A DNA stretch of 64,000 bases from Duncaniella freteri (lineage in GTDB: Bacteria > Bacteroidota > Bacteroidia > Bacteroidales > Muribaculaceae). Location of the stretch: positions 744,001-808,000 of the forward strand of contig NZ_SJSA01000001.1 in NCBI RefSeq assembly GCF_004766125.1, given 5' to 3'. Below, in pieces: positions 54,571 to 63,897 of this stretch. The notes below the pieces were generated by a model that saw nothing but the letters and a program-made list of their open reading frames with translations, searched no databases and was not told where the DNA came from. Each line of letters starts with the position of its first letter. Within the stretch, counting starts at the first letter, position 1. A program made the position numbers and the translations under genes.

Positions 54571-55863
54571 ATGACAGTATTACTCCTCGGCTCAGGAGGC
54601 CGCGAATGCGCCCTTGCCTGGAAAATCTCACAAAGCCCGGCACTCAGACATCTGTACATTGCTCCGGGCAACGGTGGCACAGGCAATTATGGCGAGAATG
54701 TCAACCTGTCACCCCTCGATTTTGATGCGATTGCTAAATTCTCTGACGAAAAGAGCATCGACATGATCGTAGTTGGCAACGAAGATCCTCTTGTGGCTGG
54801 AATATACGATTACTTTCAGGGGCGTGAGCATGCGCCGCTAATAGTAGGACCTTCCAAGGCTGGAGCTGCTCTTGAAGGCAGCAAGGATTTCGCCAAACAA
54901 TTCATGGTGCGTCACGGCATCCCCACAGCACGTTACCGCAGCTTCACAGCTGAGACAATCGCCGAAGGAGAAAAATTCCTTGAAGAGCTACGCCCGCCGT
55001 ATGTACTGAAGGCCGACGGTCTCGCAGCCGGAAAGGGTGTGCTCATAATCGACTCTCTCGACGAAGCGAAGAACTCACTTCGCGAGATGCTTTCAGGCAT
55101 GTTTGGGAAGTCATCAGCCACAGTCGTGATAGAAGAATTCCTTAAAGGCATAGAATGCTCTGTGTTCGTTCTCACCGATGGCAACGGAGGTTACCGCATA
55201 CTCCCTGTGGCAAAGGACTACAAGCGTATAGGCGAAGGGGACACCGGACCCAACACTGGCGGCATGGGAGCGGTAAGCCCTGTGGCGTTTGCCGATGAGA
55301 CATTCATGAAAAAGGTTGAAGAGCGCGTGATAATACCCACTGTCAACGGACTCATATCGGAAGGCATCACCTACCGCGGGTTCATATTCCTCGGACTCAT
55401 AGAGGTCAACGGTGAGCCGATGGTGATAGAGTATAATGTACGTATGGGCGATCCGGAGACCGAAGTAGTGATGCTCCGCATAGCCTCCGACCTTTTGCCT
55501 CTGCTCCGCGCAGCGGCCGAGGGCAATCTCGGCACAATGCCCCTTTCCATCGATCCACGCTACGCGACTACCGTCATGGTAGTGTCAGGCGGCTATCCCG
55601 GCTCATACCCCAAGGGGAAAACAATCTCCGGGCTTGACAAGGTTGAAGATGTGATCTTCTTCCATGCCGGCACTGAACTGCATCCTGACGGAACTCTCGC
55701 CACATCAGGCGGACGTGTCATAGCATGCAGCGCATACGGCAAGGATATTGACGAAGCTCTTGCCAACTCGTTCATTGGTGCCTCCGGAGTGACCTATGAG
55801 GGTAAATATTTCCGCCGCGACATCGGTGCTGATCTCAAAGCCATCGAACAATCCCGTAAATGA
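54571..55863 (+). CDS. purD: Phosphoribosylamine-glycine ligase
   Basis: ATP-grasp enzyme of purine synthesis that joins phosphoribosylamine and glycine. It has 430 residues from the ATG at 54571 (MTVLLLGSGGRECALAWKIS), the family's standard start; an in-frame ATG at 54466 would add 35 unrelated residues. Motifs include 'GPSKAGAALEGSKDFAKQFM', 'VLKADGLAAGKGVLI', 'GDTGPNTGGMGAVSP' and 'VIEYNVRMGDPETEVVM'. It overlaps the next gene by 4 bp (ATGA), starting a purD-membrane protein-pdxB operon. Confidence 0.96.
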   Translation: MTVLLLGSGGRECALAWKISQSPALRHLYIAPGNGGTGNYGENVNLSPLDFDAIAKFSDEKSIDMIVVGNEDPLVAGIYDYFQGREHAPLIVGPSKAGAALEGSKDFAKQFMVRHGIPTARYRSFTAETIAEGEKFLEELRPPYVLKADGLAAGKGVLIIDSLDEAKNSLREMLSGMFGKSSATVVIEEFLKGIECSVFVLTDGNGGYRILPVAKDYKRIGEGDTGPNTGGMGAVSPVAFADETFMKKVEERVIIPTVNGLISEGITYRGFIFLGLIEVNGEPMVIEYNVRMGDPETEVVMLRIASDLLPLLRAAAEGNLGTMPLSIDPRYATTVMVVSGGYPGSYPKGKTISGLDKVEDVIFFHAGTELHPDGTLATSGGRVIACSAYGKDIDEALANSFIGASGVTYEGKYFRRDIGADLKAIEQSRK

Positions 55864-56807
55864 CCCGAAAAGAGACACGCTTCACTAACTTCATCCGCTC
55901 GCGCGGAGTCGGGGCAATCATTGCGGTTGTCTCGGCATGGATGACGTGGAGAGCTCTTCCGTCACTGACACCCTCAGGATGGCTCGGTTTTATGCCCGAA
56001 CTATCCTGGGGAGTCAACTTTGCTGTGCTTTCGGCTACCGCATGGGCAATGATAGCAATCAACCGGCAGTTCAATATCCTGCGCACGCTGTCAGTGTTCT
56101 TTGCGGCTTACTTCCTCTTCATCACCTGCTCCACACCATTCATGAGCTGTTTTGCAGGTACCTCCTCGGTATTGGCGGCATGCATGATATTCTGCATGTG
56201 GATTCTGTTCACTCTGTACAACGAGCCTCACAGCAACCGTCGTATTTTCCTTATATTCGCCATTCTTAGCGTAGGGACTCTATATGACTGGAAATTCCTT
56301 TTCTTTATCCCTCTCTTCGTAATAGGACTGGCGCAGATGCGCATACTGAGGACAAAGAAAATCATAGCGGCACTCATAGGCATATTCACTCCGCCATGGA
56401 TAGTATTCGGTCTCGACCTCATGCCTATACCTCAGCTGCCACACATATTTTTCACCCCGCCTACCATACTGCTGCAATCTCCCGAAGCCCTGCCATTTCT
56501 CTGCACCGTGCTTCTTACGATGGCTATCGGTTTCCTGTTAGGCAGCATCAACCTTCTGCGTATTCTCGGATTCAACGCACGCGCACGTGCCTACAACGGA
56601 TTTCTTGCTTTGCTCGGCATCTATACAGGTATTCTTGCCATCATAAACTTCACAGCACTTCCCGACTATATGACACTCCTCAACGCATGTGTGGCATTTC
56701 AGGTAGGACATTTCTTCAGGGCTACAGCCTCGCGACGCGGCTACATACTGATAGTGCTGCTCTTTGCCGCATACACCTCCTTATATCTATGGGCTAATCT
56801 GAAATGA
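55860..56807 (+). CDS. Polytopic membrane protein of unknown function
   Basis: A 315-residue inner-membrane protein with about nine or ten hydrophobic helices and short loops. The N-terminus is basic ('MTRKETRFTNFIRSRG'). A cytoplasmic-looking loop 'MRILRTKKIIAA' and a Pro-rich outer loop 'LMPIPQLPHIFFTPPTILL' are visible. I recognise no transporter or enzyme motif. It is joined by 4-bp ATGA overlaps to purD before and pdxB after, so its translation is coupled to both. That suggests a steady low-level housekeeping role, but the pairing may be incidental. Confidence 0.85.
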   Translation: MTRKETRFTNFIRSRGVGAIIAVVSAWMTWRALPSLTPSGWLGFMPELSWGVNFAVLSATAWAMIAINRQFNILRTLSVFFAAYFLFITCSTPFMSCFAGTSSVLAACMIFCMWILFTLYNEPHSNRRIFLIFAILSVGTLYDWKFLFFIPLFVIGLAQMRILRTKKIIAALIGIFTPPWIVFGLDLMPIPQLPHIFFTPPTILLQSPEALPFLCTVLLTMAIGFLLGSINLLRILGFNARARAYNGFLALLGIYTGILAIINFTALPDYMTLLNACVAFQVGHFFRATASRRGYILIVLLFAAYTSLYLWANLK

Positions 56808-57814
56808 AGATAATATTTGACCGCAATATCCCCTTTGTCTCCAAGCCTCTCTCATCCATAGGTGAAGCCATCCCGATGACAGGCACCGAGATAACCAACG
56901 AAACCGTCAAGGATGCCGATGCCATTATCATACGCACCCGCACGCGTTGCGACGCCACTCTGCTTAAAGATTCAAAATGCCGTTTCATCGGCACTGCAAC
57001 GATCGGCACCGACCACATAGACCTCCCTTACTGTGCCTCGCGCGGCATCACCGTTGCCAATGCTCCAGGATGCAATGCCCCGGCAGTCGCACAATGGGTG
57101 CTCTCAGCCATCAGCACATATCTCGGGGACACCAGATCCTTATCAGATATCACTCTCGGAGTGATAGGTGCTGGCAACGTTGGCTCGGTTCTAATCAGAT
57201 GGGCAGAAGGTCTCGGCATAAAGACAATTGTAAACGACCCTCCGCTACAGAGGCAATCATCTGGTTCATACCGCTTTTCCTCACTCAGCGATATCGCTGA
57301 CAAATGCGATGTCATAACAGTGCACACCCCTCTGACACGAACAGGCGATCACCCGACTTATCACCTCATCGACAACAGTTTCATCTCAAACCTTAAACGC
57401 AGACCACTGATCCTCAACGCCGCCCGAGGTCCTGTAACCGACACCCTTGCTCTTATTAACGGACTTGAATCAGGAAAAATATCTGCCTTAGGAATAGACT
57501 GCTGGGAGGGGGAACCCAACATAAACCTGCAGCTACTTGAACAAGCCCTAATAGCCACACCTCATATAGCAGGATACTCACGCCAAGGCAAAATAAGAGC
57601 TTCACAGATGGTACTTGACGAGCTATCACATCACCTGAGGCTCGACATCCCGCTTAGTGCCGACGCTCCATCTGTCGCACCGGTACCACACCGCATCATC
57701 CCCGACATGCTCAACTACGACATACTTGAAGACACCCGTATACTCAAATCATCACCGTCATTATTTGAATCTCTCCGCAACAACTATCATCTGAGAGAAG
57801 AACCATCCTTATAA
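56804..57814 (+). CDS. pdxB: 4-phosphoerythronate dehydrogenase
   Basis: Second step of deoxyxylulose-5-phosphate-dependent pyridoxal phosphate synthesis: oxidises 4-phosphoerythronate. The protein has 336 residues of the D-2-hydroxyacid dehydrogenase fold. 'KIIFDRNIPF' opens it, 'FIGTATIGTDHIDLPYCASRGITVANAPGCNAPAVAQWVLSA' is the characteristic PdxB block, and 'LGVIGAGNVGSVL' is the NAD-binding site. Catalytic residues are in 'LNAARGPV', 'GIDCWEGEP' and 'ATPHIAGYS'. It overlaps the membrane protein by 4 bp. Confidence 0.95.
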   Translation: MKIIFDRNIPFVSKPLSSIGEAIPMTGTEITNETVKDADAIIIRTRTRCDATLLKDSKCRFIGTATIGTDHIDLPYCASRGITVANAPGCNAPAVAQWVLSAISTYLGDTRSLSDITLGVIGAGNVGSVLIRWAEGLGIKTIVNDPPLQRQSSGSYRFSSLSDIADKCDVITVHTPLTRTGDHPTYHLIDNSFISNLKRRPLILNAARGPVTDTLALINGLESGKISALGIDCWEGEPNINLQLLEQALIATPHIAGYSRQGKIRASQMVLDELSHHLRLDIPLSADAPSVAPVPHRIIPDMLNYDILEDTRILKSSPSLFESLRNNYHLREEPSL

Positions 57815-57825
57815 CATCCGGTCCT

Positions 57826-57842
57826 GTGCGATATAATCGCAC
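57826..57842. promoter_or_regulatory. Palindrome upstream of amidase promoter
   Basis: gtgcgat-ata-atcgcac, perfect 7-bp arms, centred about 30 bp before the TAACTTTG box, where a -33 would be. It could be an operator or a weak pdxB terminator. Confidence 0.35.
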
Positions 57843-57864
57843 TTTCCAGGCATCTTCCACAGCA

Positions 57865-57872
57865 TAACTTTG
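57865..57872 (+). promoter_or_regulatory. -7 element TAACTTTG of amidase gene
   Basis: TAnnTTTG match, 26 bp before the ATG at 57899. No TTG in the -33 window. Confidence 0.5.
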
Positions 57873-57898
57873 CAGTATCATCCACTCATATCAAAGTT

Positions 57899-58297
57899 AT
57901 GCGAACCATCAACCGAATCATTCTCCACTGCACCGCAACCCCTCGCGGACGTCATGTCACAGTATCAGATATCGACCGTTGGCATAAAGCCCGAGGATCT
58001 TCCGGAATAGGCTATCATTATGTGATATATCTTGACGGCTCCATCCATGAAGGCCGTCCGCTGGAACGTATCGGAGCCCATTGTCAAGGCTACAATGCTA
58101 CATCCATAGGAATAGCGTATGTGGGAGGACTGGAATCAGACGGAAAGACACCTGCCGACACCCGCACCGATGCACAGAAAACCGCCCTGCGCAACCTTAT
58201 TGGAATGTTGCAAGAGCGGTTTCCCGATGTTACAATACACGGACACAGAGAATTTGCGGCAAAAGCCTGTCCCTGCTTCGATGTTTTGGGGTTATAG
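57899..58297 (+). CDS. T7-lysozyme-like N-acetylmuramoyl-L-alanine amidase
   Basis: A 132-residue amidase_2 enzyme that would cleave the bond between muramic acid and L-alanine in peptidoglycan. By comparison with T7 lysozyme, zinc ligands are His10 (IILHCTA), His116 and Cys124 (GHREFAAKACPCFD), with Lys122 as the catalytic base partner and Tyr39 (GIGYHYVIY). There is no signal peptide, as in phage and mobile-element amidases. The protein stops six residues after the last motif, shorter than many relatives. It stands alone, with no other phage gene nearby, so it may be a domesticated remnant or a resident housekeeping copy. Confidence 0.9.
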   Translation: MRTINRIILHCTATPRGRHVTVSDIDRWHKARGSSGIGYHYVIYLDGSIHEGRPLERIGAHCQGYNATSIGIAYVGGLESDGKTPADTRTDAQKTALRNLIGMLQERFPDVTIHGHREFAAKACPCFDVLGL

Positions 58298-58313
58298 GCT
58301 ACTCTACACGTTA

Positions 58314-58634
58314 TTAAAGCGCGAGAAGCTCCTCGATTCGAGCCTGAAGGTCAGCCTTCTGCTGAGCACCTGCCATACGGAGGCTGGGTACTTGCTCACC
58401 ATTCTTGAAGAAAAGGATGGTGGGGATCGACATTATGCGATATTTCATAGCGAGGTCATTCTCCTCCTCTATGTTATACTTGCCGATAACGGCTTTCCCC
58501 TCATACTCCTGAGCGAGCTCCTCAACGATGGGAGCCATACGCACGCAAGGACCACACCATGTGGCCCAGAAGTCGATGACTACGGGCTGACCCGAAGCGA
58601 TAATCTCATGTACGTTCTGATCGGTAAATGTCAT
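58314..58634 (-). CDS. trxA: Thioredoxin
   Basis: A 106-residue cytoplasmic disulfide reductase with the classic active site WCGPC (Cys27, Cys30), preceded by VVIDFWAT, and the cis-Pro in 'IMSIPTILFFKNGEQ'. It lies 46 bp downstream of dnaE on the same strand. A near-consensus TACTTTAG box (58669-58676) may give it a promoter of its own, or it may be read with dnaE. Confidence 0.96.
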   Translation of the reverse strand: MTFTDQNVHEIIASGQPVVIDFWATWCGPCVRMAPIVEELAQEYEGKAVIGKYNIEEENDLAMKYRIMSIPTILFFKNGEQVPSLRMAGAQQKADLQARIEELLAL

Positions 58635-58680
58635 AGTGATAATAGTTGAATAAAATTATTATATAATACTAAAGTAGTGT

Positions 58681-61600
58681 TCAATCATTTATAGAATAAC
58701 TGATGTTCTCCTCCTCAAGAGCCTCCACAAGCCCGCGGGTGATATGGATGCGCCGAGCCGACGACATGTGCAGAGTCCTGTTGATTGACGGATCAAACAC
58801 ACGGAACGCCAACTCTCCCTCAGGATTTCCGTCACCTTTCACCTTCTCATCGATAAGTGTCATCAGGAACTTGTTCATCTTGGATACATCCAGCTCGATG
58901 GTTATATTCTTCACGAGCTTCCCTTTGACGTTCTCAAGAAGCTGTATATTCATGATATTGAAGCGAAGGTCCGAATTGGCAAACCGTCGCTGATACTGTC
59001 CGGCAATAAGTATCGGAGTCCCTGGGATACCGTAGTTATGGAAATCTATGTAGGTCTGACCGAAAAGCATAAATTCCACACTGCCGGTGAAATCCTCTAT
59101 CTTGAGAATTCCGAACGGCCCCCTCTGACCCTGGCGTGTCTGGAAGTCAACCACCATGCCGCCGAGCTTTACATCAGCACCTTCCACCGGAGTCCTGTCA
59201 GAGAATTCCTTGATAGTGCAGCCTGTGCCATGATTAAGTTCCATATAATACGGATCAAGTGGATGTGCGGAGAGATACATGCCCACAAGCTCACGCTCCT
59301 TCTCAAGCTTTGTCGCCATAGGCATTTCAGGAGCCGGCACAAATGGCGGACGTCCGGCAGTAGCCATATCGGCATCATCACCGAACAGCGACATTGCCGA
59401 TGATAGTTTATCATTATGGAAAGCCTGTCCGTAACGCACAAGCACTTCACTGAAAGCTTCACCCTTGGCATTCTCTCCGAAATAATCCTCCCGCTTCATC
59501 TCTGTGAAGCTGTCAAAGGCTCCGGCATTGACAAGATTTTCGAAAATTCGACGGTTGATAGCTCCCGAAGGCACGCGCTCCACAAAATCGTAGGGCGACT
59601 CATATGGACCGTTGGCATCACGTTCTTCAATAATAGCCTTGACTACACCCTCTCCAACACCCTTTATGGCTGCGAGACCGAAACGGACATCACCCTGAGA
59701 GTTCACACCGAACTCCATGAAGCTCTCATTGACATCCGGACCGAGCACCTTGATGTGCATACGCTTACATTCGTCCATAAAGCCTGTGAGCTTATTGATA
59801 TCAGAACGGTTGCGTGTCAAGATTGCCGCCATGTATTCCGACGGATAGTTGGCCTTAAGCCAGGCAGTCTGGAATGCTACCCAGGAGTAGCATGTGGCGT
59901 GACTCTTGTTGAAGGCATAGGATGCGAACTTCTTCCAGTCGTTCCATATCTTTGTCAACACCTTCGGGTCATGACCGTTGGACTGCCCTCCCTCCATAAA
60001 CAATGCCTCAAGCTCGTTCATCTTATCTATGAGCTTCTTTCCCATTGCCTTGCGCAGAGAGTCGCTCTGTCCTCTGGTGAAGTTGGCAAGCAGTCGCGAC
60101 AGGAGCATGACCTGCTCCTGATACACAGTCACACCATAAGTATCCTTTAGATACTTCTCCATGATAGGTATATCATATGTGATGGGACTGCGACCGTGTT
60201 TACGCGCAATAAAATCCGGAATATAGTCCATAGGCCCCGGTCGATACAGGGCATTCATGGCTATAAGGTCCTCGAATGTCGACGGCTGAAGCTCCCGCAG
60301 ATACTTCTGCATACCTGCCGACTCAAACTGGAATGTGCCGGTGGTGTTACCCTGGCAGTACAGTTCGTAGGTCTTGGGGTCATTGATATCAATGCTGTCG
60401 ATATCGATGTCTATACCTCGGGTCTCCTTTATATTGTGAACGGCTTCCTTTATGATCGAAAGGGTCTTTAGCCCGAGGAAGTCCATTTTTATGAGTCCTG
60501 TATCCTCGATGATCGAACCCTCGTACTGGGTCACGATCATCTTGTCATTGCCCGACGATCCAGGATTCTTGTCGACAGCAGTCGCCACAGGCACCCAGTC
60601 GGTGATGGGGTCACGGCATATGATCACACCGCAGGCATGAACACCGGTGTTACGCACATTCCCTTCCAGGCGGCGGGCATACTCAAGCGTCTCGGTGATC
60701 AGAGGGTTGCGTGACGACAATTCCGGACCGAAATCCGGCACAAACTTATAGCAGTTGTTAAGATTTGTCTTTAGTGTCTTTCCGTCAGGACCGTCAGGCA
60801 TACGCTTTGGCACAAGATTGGCAAGACGGTTGCTCTCCGGGAGAGGGAGCTGCTCTACTCTTGCCACATCCTTTATGGCAGACTTCGCAGCCATGGTGCC
60901 GAACGTGATGATATGCGCCACCTTCTCCGCCCCATACTTCTCTGTCACATAATGAAGCACCTCTCCGCGACCGTCATCATCAAAGTCCACATCAATATCA
61001 GGGAGCGATATACGGTCAGGATTGAGGAATCGTTCGAACAGCAGGTCATACTTGATAGGATCGACCTGCGTGATGCCAAGACAGTATGCCACGACACTTC
61101 CGGCTGCCGATCCTCGTCCGGGACCTACCGACACTCCGAGTTTGCTGCGTGCTACATTTATGAAGTCCTGCACAATAAGGAAGTAACCTGGAAAGCCCAT
61201 GGTCTTCATTATGTACAGCTCGAACTTTATGCGTTCCTCAAGTTCGGCGGTCAGGGGCGAGCCGTAACGTCGGTCGGCACCCTCGTAAGCAAGTTTCGAA
61301 AGATAGTCTGCCTCAAACTTTATCCTGTAAAGCTTGTCATATCCGCCGAGCTTGTCGATCTTTGCCTGAGCCTTTTCAGGGCTGAGCACCACATTGCCGT
61401 TCTCATCCTGAGTGAACTCATCAAAAAGCTCTTTCTCTGTGATTCTCGCCCTGTACTCCTCCTCCGTGCCAAACTCCTTCGGTATCTCGAAGAATGGCAT
61501 GATGGGAGAATGATCTATGGAATAGGTCTCCACCTTGTCGAGAATCTCCATAGTGTTGCTCAACGCTTCGGGCAGGTCGGGGAATATAGCAGCCATCTCT

Positions 61601-62493
61601 TCCTGACTCTTGAACCACTCCTGCTTGGTGTAGCGCATTCGGTTGGGTTCAGTCAGGTAGTTATTTGTAGAGATGCATATCAGACGGTCGTGCGACTCGG
61701 CATCCTCCGCATTGATGAAATGAGAGTCGTTTGTAGCTATTATCTTGATATCATGCTTGCGTGCAAGCTCTATTAGAACAGGGTTCACACGCTCCTGTTC
61801 TATATATGTGTCACGGTTTGCCCCTGGGATATCTGTCTTGTGACGCTGGAGCTCTATATAGTAATCTTCTCCGAAAGTATCCTTGAACCATTTCACCTGG
61901 CGGTCGGCCTCTGCGATATTTCCGGACATTATATATTTCGGTATCTCACCGCCGAGACAGGCAGAGCACACAATCAGCCCCTCCTTATGAGCGGCAAGAG
62001 CCTTCTTGTCAGTGCGGGGATGGTGATAGAATCCTTCGGTGTGAGCCTGCGACACTATCTTTATAAGATTCTTGTAGCCGGTGATATTCTTGGCGAGCAC
62101 TATAAGATGCCGTCCCTTGTCGGTCTTGTCGCTACGGTCGGTAAGATCACCCTTTGCGACATACATCTCGCATCCGAATATCGGCTTGAACTTCACTTTC
62201 TTCTCAAGCTTTGCTATCTCAGCCTCCACCTCAGGGCGCATAGCCTCGCGCTCCTCGTCGGTGGCTGCATCCTCAAGCCGCTTGCGTGCCTCCTCGATCT
62301 TGCCTTTATATTTCTTCTTGAGCTTGTTTACATAATTGGCAAGCTCCTTGATTCCGAACATATTGCCATGATCAGTCAACGCAAAGCCCGGCATGCCAAG
62401 TTCCATCGCCTTATCGACAAGCCCCGTCACGGAAGCCTGACCGTCAAGCAATGAATACTGGCTGTGAACATGCAGATGTACGAATGGAGTCAT
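58681..62493 (-). CDS. dnaE: DNA polymerase III subunit alpha
   Basis: Main replicative polymerase, about 1270 residues from the ATG at 62493 (MTPFVHLHVHSQYSLLDG). A longer frame to 62556 would begin upstream of the promoter box and is rejected. Domain order: PHP ('HLHVHSQYSLLDG', 'ALTDHGNMFGIKEL'), C-family polymerase with catalytic Asp residues in 'LPDIDVDFDDDGRGEVL' and upstream 'GVSVGPGRGSAAGSVV', fingers ('YQEQVMLLSRLLANF'), tandem HhH, and the OB-fold 'VKLGGMVVDFQTRQGQRGPFGILKIEDFTGSVEFMLFG'. The tail region binds clamp and tau in relatives. A TAACTTTG box is 42 bp upstream. Confidence 0.97.
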   Translation of the reverse strand: MTPFVHLHVHSQYSLLDGQASVTGLVDKAMELGMPGFALTDHGNMFGIKELANYVNKLKKKYKGKIEEARKRLEDAATDEEREAMRPEVEAEIAKLEKKVKFKPIFGCEMYVAKGDLTDRSDKTDKGRHLIVLAKNITGYKNLIKIVSQAHTEGFYHHPRTDKKALAAHKEGLIVCSACLGGEIPKYIMSGNIAEADRQVKWFKDTFGEDYYIELQRHKTDIPGANRDTYIEQERVNPVLIELARKHDIKIIATNDSHFINAEDAESHDRLICISTNNYLTEPNRMRYTKQEWFKSQEEMAAIFPDLPEALSNTMEILDKVETYSIDHSPIMPFFEIPKEFGTEEEYRARITEKELFDEFTQDENGNVVLSPEKAQAKIDKLGGYDKLYRIKFEADYLSKLAYEGADRRYGSPLTAELEERIKFELYIMKTMGFPGYFLIVQDFINVARSKLGVSVGPGRGSAAGSVVAYCLGITQVDPIKYDLLFERFLNPDRISLPDIDVDFDDDGRGEVLHYVTEKYGAEKVAHIITFGTMAAKSAIKDVARVEQLPLPESNRLANLVPKRMPDGPDGKTLKTNLNNCYKFVPDFGPELSSRNPLITETLEYARRLEGNVRNTGVHACGVIICRDPITDWVPVATAVDKNPGSSGNDKMIVTQYEGSIIEDTGLIKMDFLGLKTLSIIKEAVHNIKETRGIDIDIDSIDINDPKTYELYCQGNTTGTFQFESAGMQKYLRELQPSTFEDLIAMNALYRPGPMDYIPDFIARKHGRSPITYDIPIMEKYLKDTYGVTVYQEQVMLLSRLLANFTRGQSDSLRKAMGKKLIDKMNELEALFMEGGQSNGHDPKVLTKIWNDWKKFASYAFNKSHATCYSWVAFQTAWLKANYPSEYMAAILTRNRSDINKLTGFMDECKRMHIKVLGPDVNESFMEFGVNSQGDVRFGLAAIKGVGEGVVKAIIEERDANGPYESPYDFVERVPSGAINRRIFENLVNAGAFDSFTEMKREDYFGENAKGEAFSEVLVRYGQAFHNDKLSSAMSLFGDDADMATAGRPPFVPAPEMPMATKLEKERELVGMYLSAHPLDPYYMELNHGTGCTIKEFSDRTPVEGADVKLGGMVVDFQTRQGQRGPFGILKIEDFTGSVEFMLFGQTYIDFHNYGIPGTPILIAGQYQRRFANSDLRFNIMNIQLLENVKGKLVKNITIELDVSKMNKFLMTLIDEKVKGDGNPEGELAFRVFDPSINRTLHMSSARRIHITRGLVEALEEENISYSIND

Positions 62494-62534
62494 GGGAATA
62501 GATGTCTCAAAATGGTTAAGGCAAAATACCGACT

Positions 62535-62542
62535 CAAAGTTA
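62535..62542 (-). promoter_or_regulatory. -7 element TAACTTTG of dnaE
   Basis: TAnnTTTG on the minus strand, 42 bp before the ATG at 62493. It decides the start: the longer reading frame begins upstream of this box. Confidence 0.6.
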
Positions 62543-62680
62543 CACATTATTCCCATAACTCATCCCCTAAAAAATGCTAAAATTCCATGCCGTCAACACA
62601 CGAGGATGTTATAAGAATGTAGCGATCATGCTTAAGTGCACATCAATAAAGAGCTAACCGCAATATCTCGGCACCACAAC

Positions 62681-63742
62681 TTACTTAAGAGCATTCTCTA
62701 CGGCTTCCCATATTCCCTCGCCCCTTATTTCACGAGCCACCATAGTGCCGTCGGGAGCGAAAAGCATTATCATAGGTATACCATCGAATCCATATGCATC
62801 CATGGGAGTCATACCGGCATCAATAATCTGAGGCCATTTGTACCCTTCAGAAGCAATGGCTTTCAGTGTGCGGGCAGGATCATCACACGTAGCCACTCCA
62901 AGGATTTCAAAGCGTTCATCCCCTCCGTATTTCTCATATAAAGGGACAAGAGTCTCCCTCCCCTCAGCACGGCACGGCATACACCAGCTTGCCCAGAAAT
63001 CCACAAGGACATAGCGGCCGCGCCCCACATAGTCGGATAGCCGCGACACGGCACCGTCGACACTCTTTCCTTCAACGTCGGCAAAAATGCATCCCGGACG
63101 CATCCTTAGCGCGGTGGACATCTTCTCATCCCATTTGCGCGTAAACTGCAATCCGAGGAGCTTTGGTGGCAATTCGGAATAAAGCTCCTTCCATTGCTCA
63201 GGAGATGATGCCATGGCGTACGCCCTCAAAGCCGACTCTGCGATCGCATTATCAGGATTGGCTTGGATAGTCATCTTCATATAATCACGATATGAGCTCA
63301 AGATAGGCTCCATCTTCTCCCGAACTTTACTTTCACCCTCCTCGACGAGATAATATCTCCGAAGTTCCCGGCCTACATTTTCAAGGGCATTCTGATTCAT
63401 CCTGTGTCTGCGATACGCCATATTCACACTGTCGCCACTGAGAGGGGCATGATTGGTGAAATCAATCTCTATTACCGAGGGTGACAATATCATCAAAGCA
63501 GATTCCCTGCCGGCATCTATCCTGGCCCACCCTTCACTTGGAGCATTCCCGCTCATTGTGAACCGTCCGTCAGTTATTTCTGCGGAATCAATCAGCTGGT
63601 TGGTGTCATTCAGCATCAGATAAGCCTTTTGTCCGTCAAGCTCGGTAGTGTGCACGTCTCCTGACACAGTATACTTGAATGCCGATGCATATAGACCTAT
63701 GAAGAATAGGACAATGCTAATTGAATGCCTGTGATTTATCAT
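62681..63742 (-). CDS. TlpA/ResA-family thiol-disulfide protein with DUF4369-like N-domain
   Basis: A 353-residue exported protein. The hydrophobic N-terminus (about 8-22) is a signal peptide or anchor. Residues 25-100 resemble DUF4369 ('YTVSGDVHTTELDGQKAYLMLNDTNQLIDSAEITDGRFTMSG'), then a helical linker, then a thioredoxin fold with active site WCMPC (Cys254, Cys257) and cis-Pro in 'FDGIPMIMLFAPDGT'. Family members reduce periplasmic disulfides, for example in cytochrome maturation. The gene is alone between dnaE and dapA, transcribed away from dapA. Confidence 0.92.
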   Translation of the reverse strand: MINHRHSISIVLFFIGLYASAFKYTVSGDVHTTELDGQKAYLMLNDTNQLIDSAEITDGRFTMSGNAPSEGWARIDAGRESALMILSPSVIEIDFTNHAPLSGDSVNMAYRRHRMNQNALENVGRELRRYYLVEEGESKVREKMEPILSSYRDYMKMTIQANPDNAIAESALRAYAMASSPEQWKELYSELPPKLLGLQFTRKWDEKMSTALRMRPGCIFADVEGKSVDGAVSRLSDYVGRGRYVLVDFWASWCMPCRAEGRETLVPLYEKYGGDERFEILGVATCDDPARTLKAIASEGYKWPQIIDAGMTPMDAYGFDGIPMIMLFAPDGTMVAREIRGEGIWEAVENALK

Positions 63743-63844
63743 CTCAAATTAATGTTTGGTATGTCCGGTAAAGGTAGGTAAAAATGCCGGATAAACAAAA
63801 TTTGCCAAATTACACCCTATACCGGAGCATCTTTAGTGATTTTG

Positions 63845-63875
63845 TTTGCAAAACGGCAAAATTTGTGTAATTTTG
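63845..63875 (+). promoter_or_regulatory. dapA promoter
   Basis: TTTG at 63845-63848, 19-nt spacer, TAATTTTG at 63868-63875; the dapA start is 22 bp further on. Confidence 0.75.
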
Positions 63876-63897
63876 CCATCCCGAAACCACTCTTTTT

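Noticed and set aside
58255..58320. Frameshift at the amidase C-terminus
   Set aside because: Other frames continue for a few codons, but none restores a recognisable family ending, and all catalytic residues precede the stop.
60913..61776. 287-codon open frame antisense to dnaE
   Set aside because: dnaE motifs are intact on the other strand; the frame is a by-product of codon bias.
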